A stretch of DNA of 64,000 nt from Geobacter sp. AOG1. GTDB taxonomy: Bacteria > Desulfobacterota > Desulfuromonadia > Geobacterales > Geobacteraceae. Where the stretch lies: positions 880,513 to 944,512 of the forward strand of contig NZ_BLIZ01000001.1 of the NCBI RefSeq assembly GCF_019972315.1, in the 5' to 3' direction. A program made the translations under genes and the position numbers. Below are positions 1 to 9,740 of the stretch, in pieces (position 1 is the first letter of the stretch; every line of letters starts with the position of its first letter). The notes under the pieces are model-generated. The model made no database searches. It had not been told where the DNA came from and saw nothing but the letters and a program-made list of their open reading frames with translations.

Positions 1-475
1 GTCTCGAGGATGGATGGACCATCATGGCAGCATCCACCCCCTGGAAAATCCCCGCCTTGACCAGTTCCACCTTGCCGATACCAAGTTCCTCGGCAGGCGT
101 CCCGAGCACGACGATTCGGGCTTCTCCGATAGGAACAGCTTGCCGCAGGGCAATGGCCGCACCGACTGCGGCAGCGGCGATGACATTATGACCGCAGGCA
201 TGTCCCAGCCCCGGCAACGCGTCCATTTCCGCGAGAATGGCGATAGTCGGTCCGTCAGAACCGTAAGCGGCACGAAACGCGGTATCCATCCCTGCCAAAC
301 TCCGCTCCAGCCGGAACCCTTCCCGCTCCAAGATATCCGCCAGCAGGGCAGCGCTCCGGTATTCCTGCAAACCCGTTTCGGGGAACCGGAAGAGCTGTTC
401 GGCGATATCGGTCAGTTCATTCCTGCGCTGACCCACCACCCCTGCAATGGCCTGTTTGAGTGCCGCTAGTTCCAT
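1..475 (-). CDS. M20-family amidohydrolase, C-terminus cut off by the window edge
   Basis: Reading the minus strand from an ATG at 475 gives an open frame of 158 codons that runs off the left edge without a stop. The translation begins MELAALKQAIAGVVG and contains ETGLQEY, AEMDALPGLGHACGHN and GTPAEELG, the metal-binding and catalytic pattern of M20 metallo-amidohydrolases such as N-acyl amino acid or aminobenzoyl-glutamate hydrolases. These hydrolyse an amide bond with a di-metal centre. The substrate cannot be read from this fragment. It is divergent from prmA. Confidence 0.8.
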   Translation of the reverse strand, partial: MELAALKQAIAGVVGQRRNELTDIAEQLFRFPETGLQEYRSAALLADILEREGFRLERSLAGMDTAFRAAYGSDGPTIAILAEMDALPGLGHACGHNVIAAAAVGAAIALRQAVPIGEARIVVLGTPAEELGIGKVELVKAGIFQGVDAAMMVHPSSR

Positions 476-611
476 TTTCGCCCCGAACTATTTTAATGAG
501 GATTTCACATGAAAAGGGCCGATTTGTCAAGGTTTTTTGTTGTCAGGCGTGCATTGTTTTGCTACGGTACGCAGTAATGTCCTATCGTCAACGCTCCGGA
601 GTGACCGCCTG

Positions 612-1556
612 ATGGAAAATATGGTATGGGCCGAGGTTTCCTGCACCGTTCCGGCCACGATGGTGGACGAGGTGGCGGAATTTCTCGTCGACCTTTCCGG
701 CAGCGGCGTGAGTATTGACAACCTCTTTCTCGACACCTTCTCCCTCGACACCGTCGAAGAGTCCGATCGGAAAACGGTCAAAGCGTACCTCCCCGCCGAT
801 GCAGACCTATCGAGTAAAGTCGACGCCATAACCGCATTCCTGGCCAAGCACGGTCCGGCATTTCCCGGTTTCACCTTTCTGCAACCGACCATCTCCCTGC
901 TCCGGGAAGAAGACTGGGCCAACAACTGGAAACAGTACTTCAAACCGGCCCGTATCGGCAAACGGCTGGTTATCAAACCGACCTGGGAAACATTTTCCCC
1001 CGATCCCGATGATCTTATCATCGAACTGGACCCCGGCATGGCCTTCGGCACTGGCACCCACGCCACCACCAGATTATGCCTTGAGGCCCTGGAACAGCTC
1101 TTTTTCCGGGAAGGGGCGTGGGCGGATGGGCATGGGCCGGTACCGGCCACGGTTCTCGACGTGGGGACAGGTTCGGGGATTCTTGCCATCGCCGCCGCCA
1201 AACTGGGGGGGGCACGGATTGTCGGCCTGGACATCGACCCCCGGGCGATTGAGGTGGCGCGGGAGAACGTGCGCCAGAACGGGGAAGGGGAGAACGTGGA
1301 ACTGGACACCACCCCCCTCACGGAGGTAAAGGGCCAGTTCGACGTGGTGCTCGCCAACATCCTGGCTGAAGAACTGGTGAGGCTCGCCAGCCCCCTGATC
1401 GACCACCTCGTGCAAGGGGGAACGCTCGTACTGTCGGGGATACTGACGGAAAGGGAAGAATTTGTCAGGGCCGGTTTTGCCGGCCATGGCGTGACGTTAC
1501 TGACAACCACTCGCCATGACGAGTGGAGTTGCCTCTGTTATCGGCGGGATGCCTGA
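612..1556 (+). CDS. prmA: ribosomal protein L11 methyltransferase
   Basis: PrmA trimethylates ribosomal protein L11 using S-adenosylmethionine. The C-terminal half holds the class I methyltransferase fold, with the SAM loop VLDVGTGSGILAIAAAKLG, an acidic strand GLDIDP and the post-I motif VLANILAEEL. The upstream segment DPGMAFGTGTHATTRLCL is the PrmA family signature. The ATG at 612 follows a GGAG box and gives about 314 residues, slightly longer than E. coli PrmA. An in-frame upstream extension to 537 reads through unrelated sequence and was rejected. The stop overlaps the start of rsmE by 8 bp, so the two are probably translated together. Confidence 0.95.
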   Translation: MENMVWAEVSCTVPATMVDEVAEFLVDLSGSGVSIDNLFLDTFSLDTVEESDRKTVKAYLPADADLSSKVDAITAFLAKHGPAFPGFTFLQPTISLLREEDWANNWKQYFKPARIGKRLVIKPTWETFSPDPDDLIIELDPGMAFGTGTHATTRLCLEALEQLFFREGAWADGHGPVPATVLDVGTGSGILAIAAAKLGGARIVGLDIDPRAIEVARENVRQNGEGENVELDTTPLTEVKGQFDVVLANILAEELVRLASPLIDHLVQGGTLVLSGILTEREEFVRAGFAGHGVTLLTTTRHDEWSCLCYRRDA

Positions 1557-2298
1557 GGTGCGACGTTTCTTCGTTCCTCCCGGAAGCCTGAACCGGGAAA
1601 CGCTCACGGTCAGCGGCGAACTCCACCACCACATGATCAGGGTGCTCCGCCTGAAGGCCGGAACCACTTTGCTTCTGGCCGACGGCGATGGGCACGAGGC
1701 GCACGGGGTCATTGCTCAGGTCGGCAAAGAAAGTCTGACCATTGCACTGGAGGGGAAAGCCCTGCCGGTCGCCACCGAAACGGGACCGGCCATAACCCTT
1801 TACCAGGGGCTGCCGAAGGGTGACAAGCTGGAACTGGTCCTCCAAAAGGGGACCGAACTTGGCGCCGCCGCCATCGTGCCGTTTCAGTCAGGTCGGTCTG
1901 TTTCCCGAATCGGCCTCGACCAGCGCAGTGGCAAGGTCGAGCGATGGCAGCGGATAGCCGACGAGGCAGCCCGCCAATCACAGCGCGCTTCCTTGCCCCG
2001 GATTTCCTTCGCGGGAAGCCTGGATGAGGTACTACAGTCGGCGACCCAGTCCCTCAAGCTGCTCCTCTGGGAAGGCGAACGGAAAACCGGACTCCGAGCC
2101 GTTCTCGCGGAACAACTCACACCGGAAAGCGTGGCCGTCATCGTCGGTCCCGAAGGGGGTCTATCGGAGGAGGAGGCCCGGCAAGCCCGGGAAAACGGCT
2201 TCATACCGGTTACCCTGGGTCACCGTATTCTCCGGACGGAAACCGCCGGTCTCGCCATACTGGCAATTCTGCAGTTTCACTGGGGAGACATGGGGTAA
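1549..2298 (+). CDS. rsmE: 16S rRNA m3U1498 methyltransferase
   Basis: RsmE methylates U1498 of 16S rRNA. The 249-residue product starts MPEVRRFFVPPG and carries the small N-terminal PUA-like domain. A SPOUT methyltransferase domain follows, with the knot motifs VIVGPEGGLSEEE and LGHRILRTETAGLAIL, which bind SAM. The ATG at 1549 lies inside the last codons of prmA, giving a coupled start and the usual family length (E. coli has 243 residues). A longer frame starting at 1516 lies wholly inside prmA and is less likely. Confidence 0.95.
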   Translation: MPEVRRFFVPPGSLNRETLTVSGELHHHMIRVLRLKAGTTLLLADGDGHEAHGVIAQVGKESLTIALEGKALPVATETGPAITLYQGLPKGDKLELVLQKGTELGAAAIVPFQSGRSVSRIGLDQRSGKVERWQRIADEAARQSQRASLPRISFAGSLDEVLQSATQSLKLLLWEGERKTGLRAVLAEQLTPESVAVIVGPEGGLSEEEARQARENGFIPVTLGHRILRTETAGLAILAILQFHWGDMG

Positions 2299-2375
2299 TC
2301 TATTCCGGGTGTCTTTAAGGTTGTCTCTATGCCAATGATCAGTACGATTACACGATAAAACCAAGGAGTAGCATC

Positions 2376-3095
2376 ATGAAATGTCCAAAATGCGGGTACA
2401 ACAGCTTTGAAACCCTCGACAGCTGCAAGAAATGCAACCAGGACCTGACATCGTTCAAAGAGTCACGCGGGATTCGCCCTATTTTTCTGCAAGGGCTTTC
2501 ACGGCCTGCCGCCGAACCATCTCAGGACTTCGCACCTGCGACTGCCGGCATCACGGCGGGGGAGGAATTGTTCAACGGGGATTTTTCCACTGCAGAGGAG
2601 CCGGTACCAGCCGAAACCGATTTGGGACTCAATTTCGGCACCATCGGGGAAGATGATGCCACGAGCTTCAGCTTCGCACCCGAAACAGCGCCGGAAGCGA
2701 CGTCCGAGGTGGAAGAGCCGGCTTTTGGCGATTTTTCCTTCGAGGAAACTGCCTCTGCACAGGAACCGCCGCCAGCGCCCGCACAGGGGTTCGTTGACGA
2801 CAGCTTTGCCGACCTGCTGGAGTCTTCAGGTGCAGGGGACGAGCTGGCCACGCCGGCAGGAGAACCGGAAACAGATGAATTCGTGGAATTTGGCAACGTA
2901 GGCGGAGAAGACGCAACACCCGAACCGCCGGCTGCGGGGGGAGAATTCGAGATGGACTTTTTCTTCCAGGAAGATGAGACCGCCGCAAAGGACGAACCCA
3001 AAAAACTGCCGGCGGAAGACGCCGGCCTTGCCACGGATACGTTTGACTCCCTGTTCGGCGAACTTCCCGAAGAAGGTGACAAACCCGGTCAGTAA
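2376..3095 (+). CDS. zinc-ribbon protein with a long acidic low-complexity tail
   Basis: The 239-residue product begins MKCPKCGYNSFETLDSC and has two CxxC pairs (residues 3-6 and 17-20) that should bind one zinc. The remaining 200 residues are rich in Glu, Asp, Pro and Ala, contain repeated short aromatic-acidic patches such as FGDFSFEE and DSFADLLE, and are probably disordered. An AAGGAG box precedes the ATG. I do not recognise a function. The architecture would suit a cytosolic adaptor or scaffold, but that is a guess. It converges with rnd with only 2 bp between the stop codons. Confidence 0.7.
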   Translation: MKCPKCGYNSFETLDSCKKCNQDLTSFKESRGIRPIFLQGLSRPAAEPSQDFAPATAGITAGEELFNGDFSTAEEPVPAETDLGLNFGTIGEDDATSFSFAPETAPEATSEVEEPAFGDFSFEETASAQEPPPAPAQGFVDDSFADLLESSGAGDELATPAGEPETDEFVEFGNVGGEDATPEPPAAGGEFEMDFFFQEDETAAKDEPKKLPAEDAGLATDTFDSLFGELPEEGDKPGQ

Positions 3096-3097
3096 GC

Positions 3098-4276
3098 TTA
3101 CGCTTCCATCAGGGCCGCCAGATCGGCGGCCAGAACCTCCCGCTGCCACCCTTTCAGGGCGGCCAGGGCCGTCTGCCGCGCCTCGCGGGTCCTGTCCGCC
3201 ACCGCAAGGGATTCCAACAGGCTGTTGTTGATCAAAAGCCCCGCATCGATCCCCAATTCCCGCGCTTTCGCCTCCCGCACCTTTTTCAGCCGCTGTAAAA
3301 TTACCTGCTGCCCCTTGTCGAGGACCTGTCGCTGCTGTCGCGGAAACCGGGGGAATTTGTCGGGAGGAAGTGCCATCCCCCTGATAACCGCCTGGATGAT
3401 CCCCGAACCCAAACGTGTCAGGAGCTTTGTAGGGAACCCGGGAAGGGCTGCCAGCTCTTCCATGGTCCGCGGCTGCCCTTCGGCCAGGGCTCTGATCACG
3501 TCGGTCCCCAGTACCTTGAAAGGGGGAACGTCCTGCCGCCTGGCCTGATGGTCGCGAAAACGGAGCAGTTCCTCCAGTACGGCGAGGGTCCGCGGCTCCA
3601 TGCGGGCAGCCCCCTTGAAGCGGAAACAGAGCGGCTCCTGGTCACGGGGGACGGTCCTGACCCGGGAAAGCAGCCGGCACTCCTCCTCCACCCACGCGAG
3701 GCGACCCCGGCCGCGGAGCTCCGCCTCCAGCTGCTGGCAGAGCGGAATAAGCAGCGTCGTGTCCTGTACCGCATAGGCAATCATCTCCCCGCTCAGCGGC
3801 CGCCTGCTCCAGTCTGCCTTCTGGAATCCCTTGTCCAACTCCACGCCAAACCGCCTCTTCAGGACCGCCGCCAGCCCCACTTCGGCCTCACCGAGGAGTT
3901 GACAGGCGATCATGGTGTCGAACAGGCTGTTGACCTCCAGACCGAAATCCCGGTGCAGGGAGCGGATGTCGTAGTCGGCACCGTGGAAGACCTTGTGGAT
4001 AGAGGGATTGGCAAGCACCGACGCCAGTGGTGAAAGATCAGGCAAGGCAAGGGGGTCGATGAGGGCGCTTTCCGTCGGGGTGGCAACCTGGATCAGGCAG
4101 ACCTTTTCGGTGTAATGGTGGAGCGAGTCCGCTTCCAGATCGAAGGCAAGGACCGGTTCCTGTTCCATCCTCCCCACCAGGTCCAGAAGAGCCTCCCGGC
4201 TGGTGATGATACCGATGAAGTTGGCGGTCTGGTGCGACGACCCGGCTTCGGCCCCTGCAGATTCAGCGAATGTCAC
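3098..4276 (-). CDS. rnd: ribonuclease D
   Basis: RNase D is a 3'-5' exoribonuclease that trims tRNA precursors. The DEDD nuclease domain is visible: [11 protein letters not shown] (ExoI), [16 protein letters not shown] (ExoII) and [14 protein letters not shown] (ExoIII with the catalytic Tyr and Asp). A following HRDC region contains [10 protein letters not shown] and [14 protein letters not shown] chose the GTG at 4276 because GGAGG sits six bases upstream. It overlaps the end of hisC by 14 bp, so the two are coupled. In-frame sequence further upstream only shadows hisC. The product is 392 residues. Confidence 0.9.
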   Translation of the reverse strand: MTFAESAGAEAGSSHQTANFIGIITSREALLDLVGRMEQEPVLAFDLEADSLHHYTEKVCLIQVATPTESALIDPLALPDLSPLASVLANPSIHKVFHGADYDIRSLHRDFGLEVNSLFDTMIACQLLGEAEVGLAAVLKRRFGVELDKGFQKADWSRRPLSGEMIAYAVQDTTLLIPLCQQLEAELRGRGRLAWVEEECRLLSRVRTVPRDQEPLCFRFKGAARMEPRTLAVLEELLRFRDHQARRQDVPPFKVLGTDVIRALAEGQPRTMEELAALPGFPTKLLTRLGSGIIQAVIRGMALPPDKFPRFPRQQRQVLDKGQQVILQRLKKVREAKARELGIDAGLLINNSLLESLAVADRTREARQTALAALKGWQREVLAADLAALMEA

Positions 4277-5306
4277 GAAGTGCCTCCACGGTTTTCTCCA
4301 TCTCCTCACGGGTGCCGATGGTAATCCGCATGCCGTGGGCAAGGAGCGGATCGGTAAAATAACGGACCAGGATGTTCCGGTCGAAGAGCCCCTGATAGAC
4401 CCTCTCCCCATCCCGGTCCGGCGATGAGGCAAAAACGAAATTGGCCTGGGACGGGATAACCGTATAGCCAAGCTCCCGCAGCTCGTTGCTGAACCATTCA
4501 CGGGTTGCCCGGATTTTCTCCACACAGCCACTGAAATACTCCTGGTCTCGCAGGGCGGCAGCGGCAGCGGTCTGGGCCAGCCGGTCCAGATTGTAATGGT
4601 CACGGATCTTGTTGAGGGCCGCTATCACCTCGGGACGGGCGATGGCTAGCCCCAGCCGCATGCCGGCTAGGGAATAGCTCTTGGAAAAGGTCCGGGTCAC
4701 CACCACGTTATCAAAGCGACGGACCAGGTCGAGGGAATGTTCCTCAGCGAAGTCCACGTAAGCTTCGTCAATCACCAGCATCCCCGCCACCCGACCGGCC
4801 AGTTCCTCGATGAATGCCCGGGGAAAGCAAAATCCGAGCGGCGCGTTGGGATTGGTGAGAAAGAAGAGCTTCCCCTCGTAGCGCGCCGGGAAACCGGCCA
4901 GGCTCAGCTGCTCTGTCAGGCCAAAGGTCCGCACCCTTGCCCCTTGAATCTCCGCCAAGGTAGCGTAGTAGGAGTAGGAGGGATGCACGTAGGCGATCTC
5001 CTCCCCTTCGGAGGCAAAGGCGCGGATCAGGTTGTTGAGCAACTCGTCGGAGCCATTGGCCATCACAACCCAGTCGGCGGGAAAGCCGTAGAGCCGTGCC
5101 GCCTCTTCCAGCGGTGCTCGGCTGGCTGCATCGGGATACCGCCGCAGCCCCTCCCCCACCTCGGCCATTATCGCCTCCAGCACCCGGGGCGATGGAGGAT
5201 AGGGATTTTCATTGGTGTTCAGCTTGATGTAGGCCGCCGCATCGGCGGGCTGGTAGCCCGGCACGTACCCGGCCATTTCCTTGATATTCCTGCGCAGGGG
5301 GATCAT
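4263..5306 (-). CDS. hisC: histidinol-phosphate aminotransferase
   Basis: HisC is a PLP enzyme that transaminates imidazole-acetol phosphate in histidine synthesis. The 347-residue protein starts [11 protein letters not shown] and has the fold-type I aminotransferase features: [13 protein letters not shown] near the N-terminus, [15 protein letters not shown], the PLP-aspartate strand [11 protein letters not shown] and the PLP lysine in [16 protein letters not shown]. The ATG at 5306 has GGAG five bases upstream. It sits 14 bp after mqnC and overlaps rnd, so it lies in one transcript with menaquinone genes and away from other his genes. Related aromatic aminotransferases look similar, so substrate choice is inferred. 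Confidence 0.88.
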   Translation of the reverse strand: MIPLRRNIKEMAGYVPGYQPADAAAYIKLNTNENPYPPSPRVLEAIMAEVGEGLRRYPDAASRAPLEEAARLYGFPADWVVMANGSDELLNNLIRAFASEGEEIAYVHPSYSYYATLAEIQGARVRTFGLTEQLSLAGFPARYEGKLFFLTNPNAPLGFCFPRAFIEELAGRVAGMLVIDEAYVDFAEEHSLDLVRRFDNVVVTRTFSKSYSLAGMRLGLAIARPEVIAALNKIRDHYNLDRLAQTAAAAALRDQEYFSGCVEKIRATREWFSNELRELGYTVIPSQANFVFASSPDRDGERVYQGLFDRNILVRYFTDPLLAHGMRITIGTREEMEKTVEALRDIR

Positions 5307-5320
5307 GGGAACTCCGTCTC

Positions 5321-6388
5321 TTATGTGTACTCTTCGAGGATAGTGTACGTGGTGGTACGGCGCACAGGGAGAAAGCCGGCGCCCCGGATCAACTGGATCA
5401 TCTCTTCCCGGCTCATCCGGAAGGAGCAACCGGCCGCCGCCACCACGTTTTCCTCCAGCATGGTTCCTCCCAAGTCATTGGCCCCGAAGAAGAGGGCCAC
5501 CTGGGCCATCCTGGCTCCCTGGGTAACCCAGCTCGCCTGGATGTTCGGGATGTTGTCGAGGACGATGCGGGAGAGAGCCAGCACCTTCAGGTATTCCACG
5601 CCTGTGGCGGTCTTCCCACCAAGTTCCGTGTTTCCCGGCTGGTAGGTCCAGGGAATGAAGGCGGTAAAGCTCCCCCCCTCCGCCTGGAGGGCCCGGACCC
5701 GGAACAGGTGCTCGACGATGTCCTCTCGCGTTTCCGTGCTGCCGAACATCATGGTGGCGGTAGTCGGAAGCCCTTGCCGGGCCGCCTCTTCCATCACCCT
5801 CGCCCACCCTTCCCAGCCGATCTTGTTGGGGGAGATGTCCCGACGGACGCTGTCCACCAGGATCTCCGCCCCGCCGCCAGGGACCGAGTCCAGGCCGGCA
5901 GCATGGAGGCGCCGGAGTGTCTCGGGAACCGTGAGTTCTGAGAGCCGGGCGATGTGGGTAATCTCCGCCGGTGACAGGGAATGATTCTGCACCGCCGGGA
6001 ATTGGCGCTTGATCTCCCGAAACAGGCTTTCGAAGAACTCGACTTTCAGGTCGGGATGGAGCCCCCCCTGCATGAGGAGCTGGGTCCCTCCCTGGGCAAC
6101 CAGCTCGGCGATCTTGGCAAATATCTCCGCCTCGGCAAGGACGTAAGCCTCGTCGGAACCGGCGTCCCGGTAGAATGCGCAGAACTTGCACTTGGATTCG
6201 CAGACGTTGGTATAGTTGACGTTTCGGTCCACCACGAAGGTGACCCGGTTGTCAGGATGCCGCTTCTTCCGGATGCCGTCCGCCAACTTCCCCACCGCGA
6301 GCAGGTCGGCGTCAGCGAGGAGCCAGAGCGCCTCCTGCCGGTTGATCGGTTCGTTGTTCTCAATTTTGGCGGTAATGGTCGTCAGCAT
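5321..6388 (-). CDS. mqnC: cyclic dehypoxanthinyl futalosine synthase (radical SAM)
   Basis: MqnC uses radical SAM chemistry to cyclise dehypoxanthine futalosine in the futalosine route to menaquinone. Cysteines 63, 67 and 70 ([14 protein letters not shown]) form the CX3CX2C site for the 4Fe-4S cluster. [21 protein letters not shown] and [10 protein letters not shown] are shared by the MqnC/MqnE/CofH group. MqnC is favoured over MqnE because of CAFYRD and because the other paralogue lies just upstream. The ATG at 6388 fits the family length (355 residues). It is followed at 14 bp by hisC. Confidence 0.88.
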   Translation of the reverse strand: MLTTITAKIENNEPINRQEALWLLADADLLAVGKLADGIRKKRHPDNRVTFVVDRNVNYTNVCESKCKFCAFYRDAGSDEAYVLAEAEIFAKIAELVAQGGTQLLMQGGLHPDLKVEFFESLFREIKRQFPAVQNHSLSPAEITHIARLSELTVPETLRRLHAAGLDSVPGGGAEILVDSVRRDISPNKIGWEGWARVMEEAARQGLPTTATMMFGSTETREDIVEHLFRVRALQAEGGSFTAFIPWTYQPGNTELGGKTATGVEYLKVLALSRIVLDNIPNIQASWVTQGARMAQVALFFGANDLGGTMLEENVVAAAGCSFRMSREEMIQLIRGAGFLPVRRTTTYTILEEYT

Positions 6389-6406
6389 GCCTAAAACCTT
6401 AGAGCT

Positions 6407-6551
6407 CTCACCACAGAGAACGAAGAGGGACACCGAGGAAAACCGCACACTCCCCAGAAAACAAGCTAACCGTATTGGTAAAAGAATCTTCGATTCATGC
6501 CAAAAATCGGTTTGCTGTCCTCTGCAGTTCCTCCGCGTCCTCTGTGGTTGA
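6407..6551. repeat. inverted-repeat element, CCACAGAG family (copy 1)
   Basis: The gap between mqnE and mqnC holds two arms in opposite orientation. The left arm near 6408 reads TCACCACAGAGAACGAAGAG, and the right arm near 6516-6551 reads, on the other strand, TCAACCACAGAGGACGCGGA. About 75 unrelated bases separate them. The same arm sequence bounds elements at 42023-42119 and 47701-47827. No coding potential is evident. Confidence 0.75.
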
Positions 6552-6565
6552 TACTTTGTTGTTTA

Positions 6566-7660
6566 TCAGTACGTCTGAAGCTCGTTATAGAGTGTATCCC
6601 GCTCCACCGGCACCCGCCCCGCCATCCTGATGAGGGAGACGATATCCTCCCGCCCCATGGTCTGGGGGGAGGTAGCGCCGGCATCGTGGCCGATCTTCTC
6701 CTCCACCACCGTCCCGTCCAGGTCGTTCACCCCGAAGCAGAGGGAAGTCTGGGCGATCTTTTCGCCGAGCATCACCCAGTACGCCTTGATGTTGGCGAAG
6801 TTGTCCAGGTAGAGCCGGGCAACGGCAAGGGTCTTGAGGTCATCCACCCCGCCGCTCAGGGGGTTCTTCAGGTGGCCGAGGGGGTTGTTCTCCGTCTGGA
6901 AGGCCAGGGGGATGAACACCTGGAACCCCCCGGTTTCGTCCTGCAACTCCCGCAGCCGCCGCATGTGATCGATCCGGTCTGCATAGGTCTCCACATGGCC
7001 GTAAAGCATGGTGGCGTTGGATTTCAGCCCGGCACCGTGAACTGCCCGCATCACCTCCAGCCAACGGTCACCGCTGATTTTCTCCGGGCAGAGACGGTCG
7101 CGCACCTCCTGGCGGAGGATCTCCGCCCCTCCACCCGGCAGGGAACCGAGGCCGGCCTGCTTCAGCGCTTCCAGGGTCCCCTCCAGGGAAAGACCGGCAA
7201 GCGTGGCAAGGTAGTCGATCTCCACGGCGGTAAAAGCCTTGATATGGAGGGCAGGAGCCGTTTCCCGCACCGTCCGGAGCATCTCCAGGTAGAAGTCGAA
7301 GGGAAGGTCGGGGTGCAGGCCACCGACGATGTGGATCTCCGTCGCCCCTTGGGCAAGGGCCTGGAGGGTCCGGCTCCGGATCTCCTCAAGGTCGTAGGTA
7401 TAGGCCCCCGGCTGGTCGGCGGTACGGGAGAAAGCGCAAAACTGGCACCGGTTCACGCAGATGTTGGTATGATTGATATGCCGGTTGACGTTGAAAAAAA
7501 CCTTCCGGCCGTTGCGCCGCTCATTGGCAAAGGCCGCCAGTTCGCCAACCGCCAGGAGGTCAGGCGACTCGAACAGGAAGAGGGCTTCGTCGTCATCCAA
7601 CCGTTGGCCGCTCCGGACCTTCCTGTCTATGGATGCAAATGAAATCATGAATTTTCTCAT
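6566..7660 (-). CDS. mqnE: aminodeoxyfutalosine synthase (radical SAM)
   Basis: MqnE joins enolpyruvyl-benzoate to SAM-derived adenosyl to form aminofutalosine, the first committed menaquinone step of this pathway. The 4Fe-4S ligands are Cys68, Cys72 and Cys75 in HTNICVNRCQFCAFSR, and KAFTAVEI, GGLHPDLPFDFY and [13 protein letters not shown] match the family. The 364-residue length is normal. The start could be the ATG at 7660 or the one at 7648; neither has a clear ribosome site. It lies between ubiX and the repeat upstream of mqnC. The early enzymes MqnA/MqnB-type were not found in the window. Confidence 0.88.
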   Translation of the reverse strand: MRKFMISFASIDRKVRSGQRLDDDEALFLFESPDLLAVGELAAFANERRNGRKVFFNVNRHINHTNICVNRCQFCAFSRTADQPGAYTYDLEEIRSRTLQALAQGATEIHIVGGLHPDLPFDFYLEMLRTVRETAPALHIKAFTAVEIDYLATLAGLSLEGTLEALKQAGLGSLPGGGAEILRQEVRDRLCPEKISGDRWLEVMRAVHGAGLKSNATMLYGHVETYADRIDHMRRLRELQDETGGFQVFIPLAFQTENNPLGHLKNPLSGGVDDLKTLAVARLYLDNFANIKAYWVMLGEKIAQTSLCFGVNDLDGTVVEEKIGHDAGATSPQTMGREDIVSLIRMAGRVPVERDTLYNELQTY

Positions 7661-7712
7661 TTCCTAATCCGGTAACCGTGCTCCGGCAAGGTTTTCCACC
7701 GGTCCCCGGTCC

Positions 7713-8336
7713 CTAATCCCCGGTTCCTGCCCCTTCTCCCCAGCGCCGAACCAGCCGGTGCGCGATCCCTATATCGTCGAGCACTCGACCCACCACAAAA
7801 TCCACCAGGTCATCGAGAGAACGGGGATGGTTATAGAAAGCAGGCATGGCCGGTATCATCCGTACCCCCATACGGCTGAGTTTCAGCATGTTCTCCAGGT
7901 GAATCTCGTTGAGCGGCGTCTCCCGGGGGACCATGATCAGCCTGCGGTGCTCCTTGAGCATGACATCGGCACAGCGCTCCAAAAGATTGCCGGAAACTCC
8001 CGTTGCCACGCGGGCAAGGGTTCCCATAGAGCAAGGGCAGATAACGAGCGCATCGGGCGCGGCGGAACCGCTCGCAATGGGGGCAAATAAATCATCCTCG
8101 GCATAATGGGCAAGCTGCTTGGCATCCACCCCAAAGTGGCGGCAAAGGGTCTCCCGGACCCCCCTCGCGTCCCCGTCCAACACCAGCCCGCACTCCTCCT
8201 TAAGAACGGCAAAGCCGGGACGACTGATGAGCACCGTCAACCGCACCGATGCGCGCAACAGCTCTTCGGCGAGCCTGAGACCGTAGACCGCACCGGAGGC
8301 GCCGGTAATGGCAAGGACCACCTGACGCTCGTTCAT
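7713..8336 (-). CDS. ubiX: flavin prenyltransferase
   Basis: UbiX attaches a dimethylallyl unit to FMN to make prenyl-FMN, the cofactor of UbiD-type decarboxylases; in futalosine organisms a UbiD-like enzyme decarboxylates the naphthoate precursor. The N-terminus VVLAITGASGAVYGLRLAEEL is the FMN-binding Rossmann start. ALVICPCSMGTLARVATGVSGNLLERCADV and the end ENMLKLSRMGVRMIPAMPAFYNHP are typical for the family. The 207-residue length is normal. The start overlaps the end of the prenyltransferase gene by 4 bp (ATGA-type coupling). Confidence 0.93.
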   Translation of the reverse strand: MNERQVVLAITGASGAVYGLRLAEELLRASVRLTVLISRPGFAVLKEECGLVLDGDARGVRETLCRHFGVDAKQLAHYAEDDLFAPIASGSAAPDALVICPCSMGTLARVATGVSGNLLERCADVMLKEHRRLIMVPRETPLNEIHLENMLKLSRMGVRMIPAMPAFYNHPRSLDDLVDFVVGRVLDDIGIAHRLVRRWGEGAGTGD

Positions 8337-9226
8337 GCACTCCTCCCCAATAACACTTCCGCAAGGGTGAAGAGAAAAATCGCCACGCTGATATAGCCGT
8401 TCATGGTGAAAAAGGCCGCATCCAGACGGCTCAAGTCTCCCCCCCGCAGCAGCCAGTGCTCATAACCAAGCATTAGCGCCACCACCACCAGGCCGGCGAG
8501 AAACCAACTTCCGAGATGCATGGTCATGTAGAGCCCGACCAGCAGAACGAGCATGACGAGGGAAAAAAGGCGGGCCGTCCAGAGGGAACCGGTGACCCCT
8601 AACCGCACCGGAATGGAGTGGAGCCCCCGCTGCCGGTCGAACTCCAGATCCTGAAGCGCATAGAGGATATCGAAACCGGCCACCCAGAAGAGCACTGCCA
8701 GTCCCAGAAGCACCACCGGCAGATCCACTGTCCCCCGGATGGCGATCCACGCCCCGACAGGAGCGGCACCAAGACAGAGCCCCAGCACCAGGTGCGCCAG
8801 GGAAGTGAACCGCTTGCAGTAGGAATAGAGCACGAGGAAAGCGAGTGCCACTGGCGAGAGGTAGAGGCAGAGACGGTTCAGTTGGGCGGCAGCGAAGAAC
8901 AAGAGAAGTGAGGCGAGCAGCACGTAGACGAAGACTGTCCCCTTGCCGAGGAGACCGGCGGGGATGGCACGGCTGCTGGTACGGGGATTGGCGGCGTCGA
9001 TCTCCGCATCGATGAGCCGATTCAACCCCATGGCGGTGGTACGCCCCCCCACCATGGCCATGAGGATCCAGAACGCCTGCTCTCCGGAGGGAAGCCCCCC
9101 TTTCGCCAGCAACGCACCGGTGAAGGCAAAGGGGAGGGCGAATACGGTGTGGGAAAATTTGATCATCTCCAGGAATACCCGGAGTTTTTCCAGCCACGCT
9201 ACTTTCATTGCACTTTCCGCCTGCAT
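8333..9226 (-). CDS. mqnP: UbiA-type prenyltransferase of menaquinone synthesis
   Basis: This integral membrane enzyme should prenylate the 1,4-dihydroxy-6-naphthoate intermediate. It has about eight hydrophobic helices and both Asp-rich sites of the UbiA family: GLNRLIDAEIDAANPRTSSR (NDxxDxxxD-like) and ALQDLEFDRQRGLHSIP (second DxxxD-like). The ATG at 9226 has AGGG five bases upstream and nearly touches the preceding stop; the ATG at 9208 is an alternative. Its overlap with ubiX and linkage to mqnE and mqnC make MqnP more likely than UbiA of ubiquinone synthesis. Confidence 0.87.
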   Translation of the reverse strand: MQAESAMKVAWLEKLRVFLEMIKFSHTVFALPFAFTGALLAKGGLPSGEQAFWILMAMVGGRTTAMGLNRLIDAEIDAANPRTSSRAIPAGLLGKGTVFVYVLLASLLLFFAAAQLNRLCLYLSPVALAFLVLYSYCKRFTSLAHLVLGLCLGAAPVGAWIAIRGTVDLPVVLLGLAVLFWVAGFDILYALQDLEFDRQRGLHSIPVRLGVTGSLWTARLFSLVMLVLLVGLYMTMHLGSWFLAGLVVVALMLGYEHWLLRGGDLSRLDAAFFTMNGYISVAIFLFTLAEVLLGRSA

Positions 9227-9227
9227 G

Positions 9228-9740
9228 CTAACCCTGCCATTTCTCCGCAACGAGCAGTTCCTTCACTCGCTGCAACTCCTTCTTCAAATACTCAAGTTCG
9301 AACATGCCGGGGAATACCTCGTAGGGGTACCGCTTCTTCAGCGTGTCGAGTTTTCCTTCGTGATCGTAAACGTAGAACGTCCTGAGTTCCAGATCAATGG
9401 GAGTCAGCCGTACCGCAGTGCCCTTCTCTTTGGCGGTAACCCTGACTTCCAGCCGGTAGTGGTAGTCCCGTCCCCCGGCAGGCTGACCGGTGCTGGTGTC
9501 GTTGTAAAAGAACCGGTATCCCGTGAGGATCATGCCACTACTTGCATCGACTGTCTCCAGAAGAAATCCATCCTGCAGCAGCCGTTTTTCGATCTCGGCA
9601 ACAGTCCGCCCCACCGGTTGCCCGGTCTCGAAACTCGCCCCCTCAAGGGGAACCGGCATCAATCTCATATGATAGCAACCGCCGGCACAGAGCAGGACTA
9701 TCAGCATCAACCCGGCCAGAACCCCTCGCCACACCGTCAC
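9228..9740 (-). CDS. putative lipoprotein of unknown function
   Basis: The 170-residue product begins with a charged tip and a hydrophobic stretch ending in the lipobox LLCAGGC, so it should be lipid-anchored on the periplasmic side. The rest has alternating beta-type segments (YHYRLEVRVTAKEKGTAVRLT) and a helical C-terminus. I chose the GTG at 9740 because GGAGGA lies nine bases upstream and it places the signal peptide at the N-terminus; a TTG at 9782 is weaker. It is the first gene of the mqnP-ubiX transcript, separated from mqnP by one base. No family recognised. Confidence 0.75.
   Translation of the reverse strand: MTVWRGVLAGLMLIVLLCAGGCYHMRLMPVPLEGASFETGQPVGRTVAEIEKRLLQDGFLLETVDASSGMILTGYRFFYNDTSTGQPAGGRDYHYRLEVRVTAKEKGTAVRLTPIDLELRTFYVYDHEGKLDTLKKRYPYEVFPGMFELEYLKKELQRVKELLVAEKWQG

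Noticed and set aside
537-611. N-terminal extension of prmA to an ATG at 537
   Set aside because: The residues do not match the family and the ATG at 612 has a better ribosome site and gives the usual length.
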